A DNA stretch of 14,894 nucleotides from Micrococcales bacterium (GCA_002694095.1 NZLD01000091.1:1-14894), one strand, 5' to 3'; counted from the first letter of the stretch, positions 6,036 to 13,542 are shown. Made by a program: numbers and translations. Notes: a model not told the origin generated them from the sequence alone.

Positions 6036-7358
6036 GTGAATGAGCGCCCCTCGTCCGGCTCCCGTCTCGATCCGTGGGTCGACTCCTACGCCCAGAGAGC
6101 CAAGAACGTCTCCGGATCTGCGATTCGCGCCCTCTTCTCGGTGGCGAGTCGGCCGGAAGTCGTCTCCCTGGCCGGGGGGATGCCCTACGTGCAGGCCCTG
6201 TCGATGGATCACATGGCGGACGTGGCCGCGCGCGTCGTGCGCGAACAGGGCGCGAGGGCGCTGCAATACGGATCGGGCCAGGGCGATATCCACCTGCGCG
6301 AGCAGATCCTGGACATCACGGCCGAGGTAGGGGTTCGAGCCCACCCGGACGACATCATCGTCACGACCGGCTCGCAAATGGCACTCGATCTGGTGACGCG
6401 AACGTTCTGCGATCCCGGCGATGTCGTTTTCGTCGAGTCCCCGTCCTATGTCGGAGCCCTCGGGGTTTTCCGCTCGTACGAGTGCGACATCGTGCACGTG
6501 GCGATGGACGACGACGGCCTCGTACCCAACGCCCTTCGCGAAACCATCGAATCCGTCCGAGCGCAGGGCAAGCGCATCAAGCTCCTCTACACGATCCCGT
6601 CTTTCCATAATCCGGCCGGCGTCACCCAGCCAGCCGAACGTCGCCGGGAGATTCTCGAGATCGCGCAGTCGGCGGGAATCGCCGTTCTCGAGGATGACCC
6701 GTACGGCCTTCTGGGGTTCGAGGGCGAACCACCGCGTGCCTTGCGGGCGGACAATGATCAAGGCGTTATTTACCTCGGCTCGTTCTCCAAGACGATCGCC
6801 TCCGGGTTGCGCGTCGGTTGGGCGATTGCCCCGCACGGTGTTCGGGAGAAGTTGGTTCTCGCAGCGGAAGCGGCGACGCTGTGCCCGTCCAACTACTCCC
6901 AATTGACGGTCTCGGAGTACCTCGCCACGCAGCCGTGGCGCGAACAGATCAAGTCTTTCCGTGAGGTGTATCGCGAGCGCCGCGACGCACTGTTGGATTC
7001 ACTGCAAGCGATGATGCCGGAGGGCACCCGGTGGACCATTCCCGCCGGCGGCTTCTACTCCTGGGTGACGTTGCCCGACGGTTTGGACGCCACCGCGATG
7101 CTTCCCCGCGCTGTCGCAGAATTGGTTGCCTACGTCCCGGGCACCGGCTTCTACGTCGACGGACAAGGTGTCTCCAACATGCGGTTGTCATACTGCTACC
7201 CCGAACCCGATCGCATTCGCGAGGGCGTGCGTCGGTTGTCGTTGGTCGTCGAATCCGAGTTGGAGATCGCCCGCACCTTCGGTACCGCCTCCGCCCCCTC
7301 TCCTGGATCCTCGATCCCACCGGGTGAGTCGTCCACGCCCGGACCGGATGTCGCATGA
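6036..7358 (+). CDS. PLP-dependent aminotransferase, class I/II (2-aminoadipate/MocR-type fold I)
   Basis: This is a fold-type I PLP enzyme of 440 residues in the aspartate-aminotransferase superfamily, closest in motif pattern to the LysN/2-aminoadipate aminotransferase group. Visible are SLAGGMP near the N-terminus, LQYGSGQGDIHLREQI, the phosphate-loop TTGSQMALDL, the substrate-pocket YTIPSFHNPAGVT and DDPYG. The Schiff-base lysine is in YLGSFSKTIA (Lys252). No N-terminal GntR DNA-binding domain is present, so it is an enzyme and not a MocR regulator. GTG 6036 is chosen because AGGAG (6024-6028) lies 7 bases before it; the frame also extends back to a GTG at 5985 without a ribosome site. 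The stop overlaps the start of the ligase gene (ATGA), implying one operon and linked roles. The substrate cannot be read from sequence; an amino acid feeding the ligase is a reasonable guess. Confidence 0.9.
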   Translation: MNERPSSGSRLDPWVDSYAQRAKNVSGSAIRALFSVASRPEVVSLAGGMPYVQALSMDHMADVAARVVREQGARALQYGSGQGDIHLREQILDITAEVGVRAHPDDIIVTTGSQMALDLVTRTFCDPGDVVFVESPSYVGALGVFRSYECDIVHVAMDDDGLVPNALRETIESVRAQGKRIKLLYTIPSFHNPAGVTQPAERRREILEIAQSAGIAVLEDDPYGLLGFEGEPPRALRADNDQGVIYLGSFSKTIASGLRVGWAIAPHGVREKLVLAAEAATLCPSNYSQLTVSEYLATQPWREQIKSFREVYRERRDALLDSLQAMMPEGTRWTIPAGGFYSWVTLPDGLDATAMLPRAVAELVAYVPGTGFYVDGQGVSNMRLSYCYPEPDRIREGVRRLSLVVESELEIARTFGTASAPSPGSSIPPGESSTPGPDVA

Positions 7359-8296
7359 CGTCCCGACATGTTCTCGTCCTCTCAGGCGGGCTATCACCCG
7401 AGCGGGATGTCTCTCTTCGCTCCGGCCGTCGCGTCGCCGACGCGCTGAGAGACGTTCGACCGGATTGGCACGTCGCCGAGGCCGACGTCGATGCCGCACT
7501 GCTGCCCTACCTGCAACAGAACCGTCCAGACTGCATCGTGCCCCTGCTGCACGGCGCCGCCGGTGAGGACGGTGCGCTGCGAGACCTTCTCGAAACCCTC
7601 GACATCGATTACGTGGGCTCCGACGCGTCGGGGAGTCGTTTGGCATTCGACAAACCAGTCGCCTCCACGCTGGTCTCCGGGACCGGGGTTGCCGTCCCGG
7701 AATTCGTCGTCATGCCGCAATCGACATTCCGAGAGTTGGGCGCACCCGCGGTCATGGCAGCTATCGGAGACCGCATCGGTTTTCCCCTCGTCGTTAAGCC
7801 CACGCGTGGTGGTAGTGCACTCGGCGTCTCGATCGTGCGTCACAGTGAGGACCTTCCCCACGCCATGGTGTCAGCGTTCGCCTACGGGGAAACGGTCATG
7901 ATTCAACGCTTTATCTCCGGGACCGAGGTCGCCGTCAGCGTCATCGACGGCCCAGACGGTGTCCACGCCCTCCCCGCGGTCGAGATCGTCCCGGAATCGG
8001 GCATGTATGACTATCACGCCCGCTACACCGCCGGCACCACGGAGTTTTTCTGTCCCGCCCGCTTGAGTGAGGAGATGGCGGCGACTGTGAACGAGGTCGG
8101 CCTCACCGTGCATTCGGTCCTTGGATTGAGTGACCTTTCGCGAAGCGATGTCCTCGTTGATGACGACGGCGTTGTGTGGTTCCTCGAAGTCAATGTGGCT
8201 CCCGGCATGACGGAAACATCCTTGATGCCGCAGGCCATCTCGGCGGCCGAACTCTCCGTCGGCGACGTGCTCGCCGGCATCATCGAGTCCGACTAG
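7355..8296 (+). CDS. D-alanine--D-alanine ligase family protein (ATP-grasp)
   Basis: This is a 313-residue ATP-grasp ligase with the whole Ddl motif set. It has the N-terminal SGGLSPERDVSLRSG, LLHGAAGEDGALR, YVGSDASGSRLAFDK and the ATP-binding KPTRGGSALGVS. The omega-loop YDYHARYTAG and the metal/ATP residues in SRSDVLV and FLEVNVAPGMTETSLMP are also present. The omega-loop tyrosine suggests D-Ala-D-Ala rather than D-Ala-D-lactate synthesis, but the usual AKY lysine is Arg here and the SSVGV loop is SALGV. The enzyme joins two D-amino acids using ATP in the cytoplasm to supply MurF. Actinobacteria commonly carry another ddl elsewhere in the genome, so this may be a second copy with altered substrate. 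Start ATG 7355 overlaps the aminotransferase stop by four bases, indicating translational coupling. It converges on parB. Confidence 0.9.
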   Translation: MTSRHVLVLSGGLSPERDVSLRSGRRVADALRDVRPDWHVAEADVDAALLPYLQQNRPDCIVPLLHGAAGEDGALRDLLETLDIDYVGSDASGSRLAFDKPVASTLVSGTGVAVPEFVVMPQSTFRELGAPAVMAAIGDRIGFPLVVKPTRGGSALGVSIVRHSEDLPHAMVSAFAYGETVMIQRFISGTEVAVSVIDGPDGVHALPAVEIVPESGMYDYHARYTAGTTEFFCPARLSEEMAATVNEVGLTVHSVLGLSDLSRSDVLVDDDGVVWFLEVNVAPGMTETSLMPQAISAAELSVGDVLAGIIESD

Positions 8297-8316
8297 ATCA
8301 CTCGGACGATCGTTTA

Positions 8317-8360
8317 TGACGTCAGTGACGTCGACGACGGCAACGACGTTAATGACGTCA
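8317..8360. terminator. Strong inverted repeat between convergent ddl-like gene and parB; probable bidirectional terminator
   Basis: The left arm (8317-8333, TGACGTCAGTGACGTCG) and the right arm (8344-8360, CGACGTTAATGACGTCA) pair over 17 positions, with one mismatch and one G-U wobble, around a 10-base loop. Each arm ends in the 8-base palindrome TGACGTCA. It lies in the 70-base gap between two converging genes, where a shared hairpin terminator is expected. There is no T-run, which is common in actinobacteria. Because TGACGTCA is itself a palindrome, a protein-binding site is the alternative. Confidence 0.6.
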
Positions 8361-8366
8361 GTAGCC

Positions 8367-9350
8367 TCAATCGATGATGTCGACGATGCGGCGAAGATCC
8401 TCCGCGTCGGCGCATTCGATCACCAGCGCGCCTTTGGAGTTCTTGCGCCCCAGACCGGAAACCGACACCCGAGTGTCCAACTGATCGGCGACGCGGGACG
8501 TCAGCTCTGAGACGAGGTCTTCGAGCTCATCGCTGCGCTTGGAGCGCTCCCGACGTTGGCGTTTCTTGTCCTCTTTCGATGGGTCGCCCACCAGCACGAG
8601 TTCTTCCACCGACCGGACACTCAAACCCTCGGAGACGATCCGTTGGGCCATCGCCTCCATCTGCTCGGGAGAATCCAACGACAGCAGCGCCCGAGCATGA
8701 CCCGCGCTGATCACACCGGCCGCAACCTTCGTTTGAACCGACGTTGGCAACTTCAACAGCCGCAACGTGTTGGTCACCTGTGGGCGTGAGCGGCCAATGC
8801 GAGTCGCCAGTTCTTCCTGAGTACACCCGAAATCAGCAAGCATTTGTGAGTAGGCAGCCGCTTCCTCGAGTGGATTCAGATCGGCTCGATGCAGGTTCTC
8901 CAGCAACGCCTCGCGAAGCATCTCGGTGTCGTCTGTCGTCCTGATGATCGCGGGAATGGTGGACATTCCGGCTTCTTGGCAGGCGCGCAGTCGTCTCTCT
9001 CCGGCGATCAACTCGTAGCCGTCCGCAGTGCGACGAACGACGACCGGTTGCAAGAGGCCGATCTCGGTGATGGAGAAGGTCAGTTCGGCGAGCGACTCCT
9101 CGTCGAAAACGGTGCGGGGTTGACGTGGATTGGCCTGCAGTGCGTCGACGGGAATCTCCGCGTATACGGCACCTTGGTCCGTCGCGGATTGGTTCGTCGC
9201 AAGTGATGCCGATTGCGCGGGCGTGGATTCAACAACTTCCGTGCGTGCTTGTTTCGGTGTCGATGCTGGTGGTCGCTCGTTACCGGTGGATGACGCATCC
9301 TCGGTCGGGATGAGTGCACCGAGACCTTTGCCGAGTCCGCGCTTGGCCAT
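8367..9350 (-). CDS. parB: Chromosome-partitioning protein ParB
   Basis: This is a CTP-dependent DNA clamp of 327 residues that loads at parS and spreads to organise the origin region for segregation with ParA and SMC. It begins with the typical actinobacterial MAKRGLGKGLGALIP. Motifs seen are NPRQPRTVFD, the CTP-binding GERRLRA (from about residue 117), ENLHRADLNPLEEA, and a helix-turn-helix around 175-197 (CTQEELATRIGRSRPQVTN). A short C-terminal dimerisation domain ends the protein. AAGGA lies 7 bases before the ATG. Only 9 bases separate it from the parA stop, so the two are co-transcribed. Two parS sites lie upstream within the same cluster. Confidence 0.97.
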   Translation of the reverse strand: MAKRGLGKGLGALIPTEDASSTGNERPPASTPKQARTEVVESTPAQSASLATNQSATDQGAVYAEIPVDALQANPRQPRTVFDEESLAELTFSITEIGLLQPVVVRRTADGYELIAGERRLRACQEAGMSTIPAIIRTTDDTEMLREALLENLHRADLNPLEEAAAYSQMLADFGCTQEELATRIGRSRPQVTNTLRLLKLPTSVQTKVAAGVISAGHARALLSLDSPEQMEAMAQRIVSEGLSVRSVEELVLVGDPSKEDKKRQRRERSKRSDELEDLVSELTSRVADQLDTRVSVSGLGRKNSKGALVIECADAEDLRRIVDIID

Positions 9351-9359
9351 GTTGTGTCC

Positions 9360-10202
9360 TTAGATCGAGTTGTTGGCGTCGTGATCGGCGTGCCCGATGG
9401 TGCTGTTGCCGAGTTGACCGTCGATAGCGTCGAGTTGTTCTGCGACTTCGCGGTACGCAAGTGAACCAGGGCTGTTCGCGTCGTAGGTCAACACTGTTTG
9501 CCCGTAGGACGGAGCTTCCGAGACACGAACCGAGCGAGGAACCACCGTATCCAGAACTCGTTCTCCGAAGTGGGTTCGCACTTCGTGCACGACTTGAGAT
9601 GCCAGTCGCGTGCGTCCGTCATACATAGTGAGCACGATGGCGCTTACGCGTAAGTCTGGATTCAAGTGCGAGGACACCATGTCCAGCGTTCGCAACAGTT
9701 GCGATAACCCTTCGAGTGCGTAGTACTCGCACTGGATAGGAAGCAGGACCTCGCGTGCGGCGACGAGCCCGTTGAGGGTCAGCAACCCGAGGCTGGGTGG
9801 GCAATCAATCAGGACGTAATCGCACGTTGCGCCCCGCGCGTCGAGGGTGGCGAGGTAGCCGTCGATGGCTTGCCGTAGCCGGTACTCCCGCCCGTCACCA
9901 GCGACGAGCTCGATTTCTGCCCCCGCGAGGTCGATCGTTGCCGGCGCTCCAGATAATCCGGATATATCAGGACATTCTTGAATAATAGTGTCAAAAGGGT
10001 GCTCACCTGTGAGCACGTCGTACACATTGGGTGTTCCTTCAGCATGCTCGATGCCCAGGGCCGTCGATGCATTTCCTTGCGGGTCGAGATCCACCACCAG
10101 GACGCTTTTGCCACTCAAGGCGAGCGCCGCGGCGATGTTCACCGTCGTGGTGGTCTTGCCCACCCCACCCTTTTGGTTAGCAACCGCGATGACTCGAGTC
10201 AC
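9360..10202 (-). CDS. parA: Chromosome-partitioning ATPase ParA (Soj)
   Basis: This is a deviant-Walker ATPase of 280 residues that moves ParB-parS complexes. It has KGGVGKTTT (residues 11-19, with both signature lysines), DLDPQGNAS and the Walker B-type YVLIDCPPSLG. The C-terminal part includes SEAPSYGQTV. GTG 10200-10202 is the start: it is preceded by AGGTG with 7 bases spacing, and an in-frame TGA lies three codons upstream, so no N-terminal extension is possible in this frame. Mycobacterial ParA carries a long N-terminal extension whose codons include parS. Here that parS-like stretch is in another frame. parB follows 9 bases downstream. Confidence 0.97.
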   Translation of the reverse strand: MTRVIAVANQKGGVGKTTTTVNIAAALALSGKSVLVVDLDPQGNASTALGIEHAEGTPNVYDVLTGEHPFDTIIQECPDISGLSGAPATIDLAGAEIELVAGDGREYRLRQAIDGYLATLDARGATCDYVLIDCPPSLGLLTLNGLVAAREVLLPIQCEYYALEGLSQLLRTLDMVSSHLNPDLRVSAIVLTMYDGRTRLASQVVHEVRTHFGERVLDTVVPRSVRVSEAPSYGQTVLTYDANSPGSLAYREVAEQLDAIDGQLGNSTIGHADHDANNSI

Positions 10203-10230
10203 GTGGGATCACCTATACCTGGTTGCTCAA

Positions 10231-10252
10231 GGGTGGTCGGATCCGGCCACCC
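10231..10252. repeat. 22-base near-perfect palindrome upstream of parA
   Basis: GGGTGGTCGGATCCGGCCACCC reads the same on both strands except for one T/G pair. It lies 29 bases upstream of the parA start codon, between parA and the nearer parS. It could be an operator for parAB autoregulation or a hairpin in the parA leader. The symmetry is seen; the function is open. Confidence 0.5.
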
Positions 10253-10288
10253 CAGGCCGGGATTCGCGAGAGGGGGAACAGACGCCGA

Positions 10289-10304
10289 TGTTTCACGGGA
10301 AACA
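10289..10304. promoter_or_regulatory. parS: parS site (ParB-binding)
   Basis: TGTTTCACGGGAAACA matches the universal parS consensus TGTTTCACGTGAAACA at 15 of 16 positions, with G for T at the centre. It sits in the parA-rsmG gap, near the parB gene and the origin, the usual place for actinobacterial parS. Confidence 0.93.
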
Positions 10305-10320
10305 TCGGACGGCCAACCTA

Positions 10321-10342
10321 AGCCGCTTGGTCCGCTGCGGCT
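10321..10342 (-). terminator. Short hairpin after rsmG
   Basis: AGCCGC (10321-10326) and GCGGCT (10337-10342) form a six-pair stem with a 10-base loop, starting 17 bases past the rsmG stop on the minus strand. There is no T-run. It may reduce read-through into parA, but the stem is short. Confidence 0.3.
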
Positions 10343-10358
10343 GGAGGAACTCACGCGC

Positions 10359-11030
10359 TCATTCTGCCCTAGCGAGCCTCGCCATGACGACCGTGGTCGG
10401 TGGGTCGACGACACCCTGACCCATCTGTGTCACGACAGGCTCCGTCAGGCCCAATTCCTCGAGAATCTGCCGATCGCGGGTGACCTCCTCTTGGGCCGAC
10501 TCGCCCTTGATGGCTACGAGAGTGCCACCGGGGAGAAGAAGGGGCGCTGCCCAACGAGCCACATTCCCCAGAGGTGCGACCGCTCGGGCCGTCACGATGT
10601 CGAAAGACCCCGGGTGCCCACCGGCTTCCTCGGCCCGAGCCCGCACCACCTGAACCCGATCTGTGAGCTCCAGCGCGGCGATGCACTCGGTCAGGAAGGT
10701 CACTCGCCGGAGCAGCGACTCGATCAGGACGACGGACACATCGGGTCGAGCGAGGGCCCACACCAGACCAGGGAGCCCGGCGCCGGAACCAATATCGGCG
10801 ATTCTGGCCCCGGTGCCGATGACCTCGAGGTCCGGCTCGGCGACGACGGCGCAGTTGATGATGTGTCGATCCCAGACCTTTTCCGCCTCGCGGGGACCTA
10901 GGAGCCCCCGCTCGATGCCCGGACCCACCAGGATGTCCGCATACTCCGTGAGTGCGGCTCGGGCTGGTTCGAGCCAAGGTGGGAGATCGGGGGGTCCTCC
11001 GGCGGATCCCGATGTTTCACGGGAAACCAT
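10359..11030 (-). CDS. rsmG: 16S rRNA (guanine(527)-N(7))-methyltransferase RsmG (GidB)
   Basis: This SAM-dependent methyltransferase of 223 residues modifies G527 of 16S rRNA; loss gives low-level streptomycin resistance in other bacteria. Visible are VWDRHIINCAVV, the SAM-binding IADIGSGAGLPG (about residues 77-88), RAEEAGG and the DIVTARAVAPL segment typical of GidB. The ATG (11028-11030) immediately abuts the khpB stop (TAGATG), with no Shine-Dalgarno on the minus strand, so translation is likely coupled. Codons 2-6 (VSRET) are formed by a parS site, a known feature of this gene in actinobacteria. Confidence 0.96.
   Translation of the reverse strand: MVSRETSGSAGGPPDLPPWLEPARAALTEYADILVGPGIERGLLGPREAEKVWDRHIINCAVVAEPDLEVIGTGARIADIGSGAGLPGLVWALARPDVSVVLIESLLRRVTFLTECIAALELTDRVQVVRARAEEAGGHPGSFDIVTARAVAPLGNVARWAAPLLLPGGTLVAIKGESAQEEVTRDRQILEELGLTEPVVTQMGQGVVDPPTTVVMARLARAE
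11013..11028. promoter_or_regulatory. parS: Second parS site, overlapping the rsmG start
   Basis: TGTTTCACGGGAAACC matches parS at 14 of 16 positions. It carries the same central G as the first site and a terminal C for A. The terminal C belongs to the rsmG start-codon region, so coding demand may explain that change. On the minus strand it encodes VSRETS after the initiator Met. Confidence 0.85.
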
Positions 11031-11564
11031 CTAGGAGGTGCGGATGACGACCCTGCGGTCGGGGTCCTCCCCCTCCGACTCGCTCACCAAGCCGGCTTCC
11101 GCCACAACGTCATGAACCACCTTGCGCTCGAAGGCGTTCATAGGGGCCATGGATACCGGCGCCGCGGTCCGCTGCGCCTCGGCGACGGCAGCCTCGGCGG
11201 CCTTCTGCAGCGCCTCTTTCTGCTTAGCCCGGTGCCCAGCGATGTCCACCATGAGCCGTGACCTCTCACCGGTTTCCTGCGAGGCAGCCAAGCGCGTCAG
11301 GTCTTGCAGAGCGGCGAGCACTTCACCGTCCGGCCCCACAAGCGGGGCGAGGTCTCCCTCGTTGACTTCGATCACTGACCCCCGTGTCCGTTCGCCTTCC
11401 ATATCGATATCGATATCCCCGTCGGCGTCGATGATGTCGAGTAGGCCCTCGAGGTAGTCGGCCGCGGCTTCTCCTTCGCTCTCCGGGCTCGCACTCTTGG
11501 TCTGGTCATCGCCCGCGGCAGACTCCTCCGTCACGGCGTCGGTGCTTTCTTCCTCTGAACCCAC
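11031..11564 (-). CDS. khpB: RNA-binding protein KhpB (Jag), KH and R3H domains
   Basis: This is a single-strand RNA-binding protein of 177 residues linked in other bacteria to cell elongation and division. It lacks an evident Jag_N domain and instead starts with an acidic, low-complexity region (1-35). The KH domain has its GxxG loop as LVGPDGEVLAALQDLTRLA (about residues 75-93). The R3H domain includes the R-x3-H signature RKVVH (147-151). The start is GTG 11562-11564 with GAGGAG 6 bases upstream. It lies between yidC and rsmG as in most Gram-positive origin regions. The codons for DIDIDM form a perfect 16-base palindrome (11401-11416). Confidence 0.93.
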   Translation of the reverse strand: MGSEEESTDAVTEESAAGDDQTKSASPESEGEAAADYLEGLLDIIDADGDIDIDMEGERTRGSVIEVNEGDLAPLVGPDGEVLAALQDLTRLAASQETGERSRLMVDIAGHRAKQKEALQKAAEAAVAEAQRTAAPVSMAPMNAFERKVVHDVVAEAGLVSESEGEDPDRRVVIRTS

Positions 11565-11582
11565 GTTCTGCTCCTCACAGTG

Positions 11583-11608
11583 CTCGGCCTCCGCGGAGGG
11601 TGGCCGAG
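11583..11608 (-). repeat. Hairpin in the yidC-khpB gap
   Basis: CTCGGCC (11583-11589) and GGCCGAG (11602-11608) are complementary over seven bases around a 12-base loop. The gap between yidC and khpB is 45 bases. It could attenuate transcription or stabilise the yidC message 3' end. No T-run follows. Confidence 0.45.
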
Positions 11609-11609
11609 G

Positions 11610-12572
11610 CTACTTCTTCTTCTTGCGCTTGCTGCGCGACGTCTTCTTGGGTTGTTGTCTTGCCGACGGAGTGTCGGTAACTTCCGACTCCTCCTCGGTC
11701 GCGTCCGCCTCCGACCCACCACTCTTGCGGGTGGCCTTTTTCGCCGCCTTCTCTTTCTTACGAGCTTCCTTGGCCTCGAATGCGGGTGTGCCTGGCTGGG
11801 GGTTGTTCCTGATCACATAGAACTGTTGGCCCATCGACCACAAGTTGGTGGTGAACCAGTAGATCAAGACACCGATCGGGAAGTTCACACCACCGATCGC
11901 GAACACCAACGGGAAGACGTATAGCAAGATCTTCTGTTGCCGAACCATCGGGTTGTCTGGCGCGGTGTTCTTCACGATGAGTTGACGTTGCGTGAGGAAC
12001 GTCGTGGAACTCATCGCGACGATCAAGATCGCCGCAAGGATGCGCACGGTGAGCGCACTGGTTCCTGTCTCGGCCTCGACTTCATTCGCCAGCCAGAACG
12101 TCGCCCACAACGGAACGTCGAAAATGGTCGCGTCGTGCGCGATGCTCACCAAGTCTTGGTACTGCGTCCAACCGAAAACGCCGATCGGTTGTTCCTGCGC
12201 GATGCCGTACTGCAAAACGCGGAACAAGCCGAAGAAAATGGGGGCTTGCAGCAGGATCGGTAGACACGACGCCAGTGGGTTCGTGCCCGTCTCCCGGTAG
12301 AGCTTCATCATTTCTTGCGACTGCCGCTCGCGATCTCCCGCGTACTTCTTCTGAATTTCCTTCATCTGCGGCTGAATGATCTGCAGGCCTCGCTGGGCCT
12401 TGATCTGCTTGACGAACAACGGAATCAGGATGATCCGCATCAAGATCACCAGTCCGACGATCGACGCAGCCCACGTCCACCCGCTGTACGGGTCCATGAA
12501 CAAACTGAAGAATGAGTAGAACTGAACGAGAACCCAACTGACGGGGACGTCGAGAATCTCCAAGATCGCCAT
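11610..12572 (-). CDS. yidC: Membrane protein insertase YidC/Oxa1 family
   Basis: YidC inserts and folds inner-membrane proteins, alone or with SecYEG. The 320-residue protein is the short Gram-positive/actinobacterial form without the large periplasmic domain. It shows an N-terminal hydrophobic segment and SIVGLVILMRIILIPLF, where the Arg corresponds to the conserved groove arginine. It then has the cytoplasmic KEIQKKYAGDRER loop, and LASCLPILLQAPIFFGLFRVL and further membrane spans (PLVFAIGGVNFPIGVLIYW). It ends in a highly basic tail, RSKRKKKK, as in homologues that contact ribosomes. ATG 12572 follows the yidD stop by 3 bases, consistent with coupling. Confidence 0.96.
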   Translation of the reverse strand: MAILEILDVPVSWVLVQFYSFFSLFMDPYSGWTWAASIVGLVILMRIILIPLFVKQIKAQRGLQIIQPQMKEIQKKYAGDRERQSQEMMKLYRETGTNPLASCLPILLQAPIFFGLFRVLQYGIAQEQPIGVFGWTQYQDLVSIAHDATIFDVPLWATFWLANEVEAETGTSALTVRILAAILIVAMSSTTFLTQRQLIVKNTAPDNPMVRQQKILLYVFPLVFAIGGVNFPIGVLIYWFTTNLWSMGQQFYVIRNNPQPGTPAFEAKEARKKEKAAKKATRKSGGSEADATEEESEVTDTPSARQQPKKTSRSKRKKKK

Positions 12573-12575
12573 CGG

Positions 12576-12983
12576 TTACGTCGTACTCCGTTCAGGCATC
12601 GTCAACTGCGTACTCGTGTCGGGTCCGGTTCGTGTTGAACCGTCCGGGTGGATGTTGGGTAGCCACCGGTCCTTATCGGGAACCGGGTCCACTCCCCCCT
12701 TACTCCACGGGTTGCACCGTAGTAGACGCCACGCGGTGAGCACCAAGCCCTTGGCGGATCCATGCACGCTGATCGCCTCGAAACCGTACGCCGAACAACT
12801 GGGGTGGTACCGACAACTAGCGGGCAATAGGGGAGAGATCAGCCGTTGGTAGCCCACAATGAGAACGAGAAAGATTCCACGCACGACCCACCCGATGCTG
12901 TGATCCCACACCCACAACACCGACCGGCTCACAGCTCGAGCCGACGACAGCCACCCCTGCTCTGAATCCATACGCGAATTCAT
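12576..12983 (-). CDS. yidD: Membrane protein insertion efficiency factor YidD
   Basis: This small membrane-associated protein assists YidC-dependent insertion. The 135-residue product has an amphipathic/hydrophobic N-terminus ([21 protein letters not shown]) and the family signature [11 protein letters not shown], with Cys57 and Cys63, then RLLRCNPW with Cys90. A Pro/Ser/Thr-rich tail completes it. ATG 12981-12983 is chosen because AGGA lies 7 bases before it; ATG 12989 is only one base from that ribosome site, and the frame extends to 13052 into rnpA. It lies between rnpA and yidC, 22 bases after the rnpA stop. Confidence 0.92.
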   Translation of the reverse strand: MNSRMDSEQGWLSSARAVSRSVLWVWDHSIGWVVRGIFLVLIVGYQRLISPLLPASCRYHPSCSAYGFEAISVHGSAKGLVLTAWRLLRCNPWSKGGVDPVPDKDRWLPNIHPDGSTRTGPDTSTQLTMPERSTT

Positions 12984-13005
12984 ACGCATTTCCTGATCGG
13001 CCACG

Positions 13006-13362
13006 TCATCTGCTCGCACCCCGCAGCGCCAACTCGATCCCCGCCTGGACATCCGTTCCCGGCGAAGGCGCCTCTCCCGAGCGCCGCGCTCCTGCAGCCG
13101 GCAGCGCCCGAATCACCCACCGTGACCCCGAAGGGACATCCACTAATTTACCGAGGATCCCGTGTCGGATTTGGCGGGCCACCCGGTGGCGCACCACCGA
13201 TCCTCCCACCGACTTACTGACGGTGACCCCGAAACGGGCTGGGTCGTCACCACCGTCGAAGGTGCTGTGCACGACCACCGTCGGGGTCACAGACCGTTGG
13301 CCGGACCTGATCGTCCGCCGGAAATCCTCAGAATTCGTGAGCCGGTGGGCTTTGGGCAACAT
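13006..13362 (-). CDS. rnpA: Ribonuclease P protein component
   Basis: This is the protein subunit that helps the RNase P RNA cut the 5' leader of tRNA precursors. The 118-residue length is typical. It starts [21 protein letters not shown] and carries [24 protein letters not shown], the family's RNR-motif region (about residues 43-66). The canonical Asn in RNR is His here (RHR), a conservative difference. AGGAG lies 10 bases before the ATG. It follows rpmH by 45 bases, the standard order. Confidence 0.96.
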   Translation of the reverse strand: MLPKAHRLTNSEDFRRTIRSGQRSVTPTVVVHSTFDGGDDPARFGVTVSKSVGGSVVRHRVARQIRHGILGKLVDVPSGSRWVIRALPAAGARRSGEAPSPGTDVQAGIELALRGASR

Positions 13363-13407
13363 GGCGCGACAGCTCCTACGTGGTCGAGCGCCTGCGGAGC
13401 CAACCGC

Positions 13408-13542
13408 CTAGGCAGTCAGGCGGGAGCGGCCCTTGGAACGGCGGTTGGCGATGATGGATCGCCCCGCGCGGGTCCGCATCCGGGCACGGAACCCGTGCTT
13501 GCGTGCCCGACGACGATTGTTGGGCTGGAAAGTGCGCTTCAT
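13408..13542 (-). CDS. rpmH: 50S ribosomal protein L34
   Basis: This is a 44-residue, very basic ribosomal protein. It starts [18 protein letters not shown], continues with [17 protein letters not shown] and ends KGRSRLTA, the full L34 family pattern. The start ATG (13540-13542) has GGGAG 8 bases upstream. It is the first gene of the long minus-strand cluster and is divergent from dnaA, with a good promoter in between. Confidence 0.98.
   Translation of the reverse strand: MKRTFQPNNRRRARKHGFRARMRTRAGRSIIANRRSKGRSRLTA

Noticed and set aside
6000..6902. 300-codon minus-strand frame opposite the aminotransferase
   Set aside because: Its composition mirrors the third-position GC bias of the plus-strand gene; no motif, no ribosome site, and the plus strand is clearly coding.
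9978..10901. 307-codon plus-strand frame opposite rsmG and parA
   Set aside because: It is antisense to two core genes and runs across both parS sites and the intergenic region; no family resemblance.
12984..13052. Longer start for yidD reaching into rnpA
   Set aside because: The extra residues read rnpA codons in another frame, and AGGA 7 bases before ATG 12983 is the better start.
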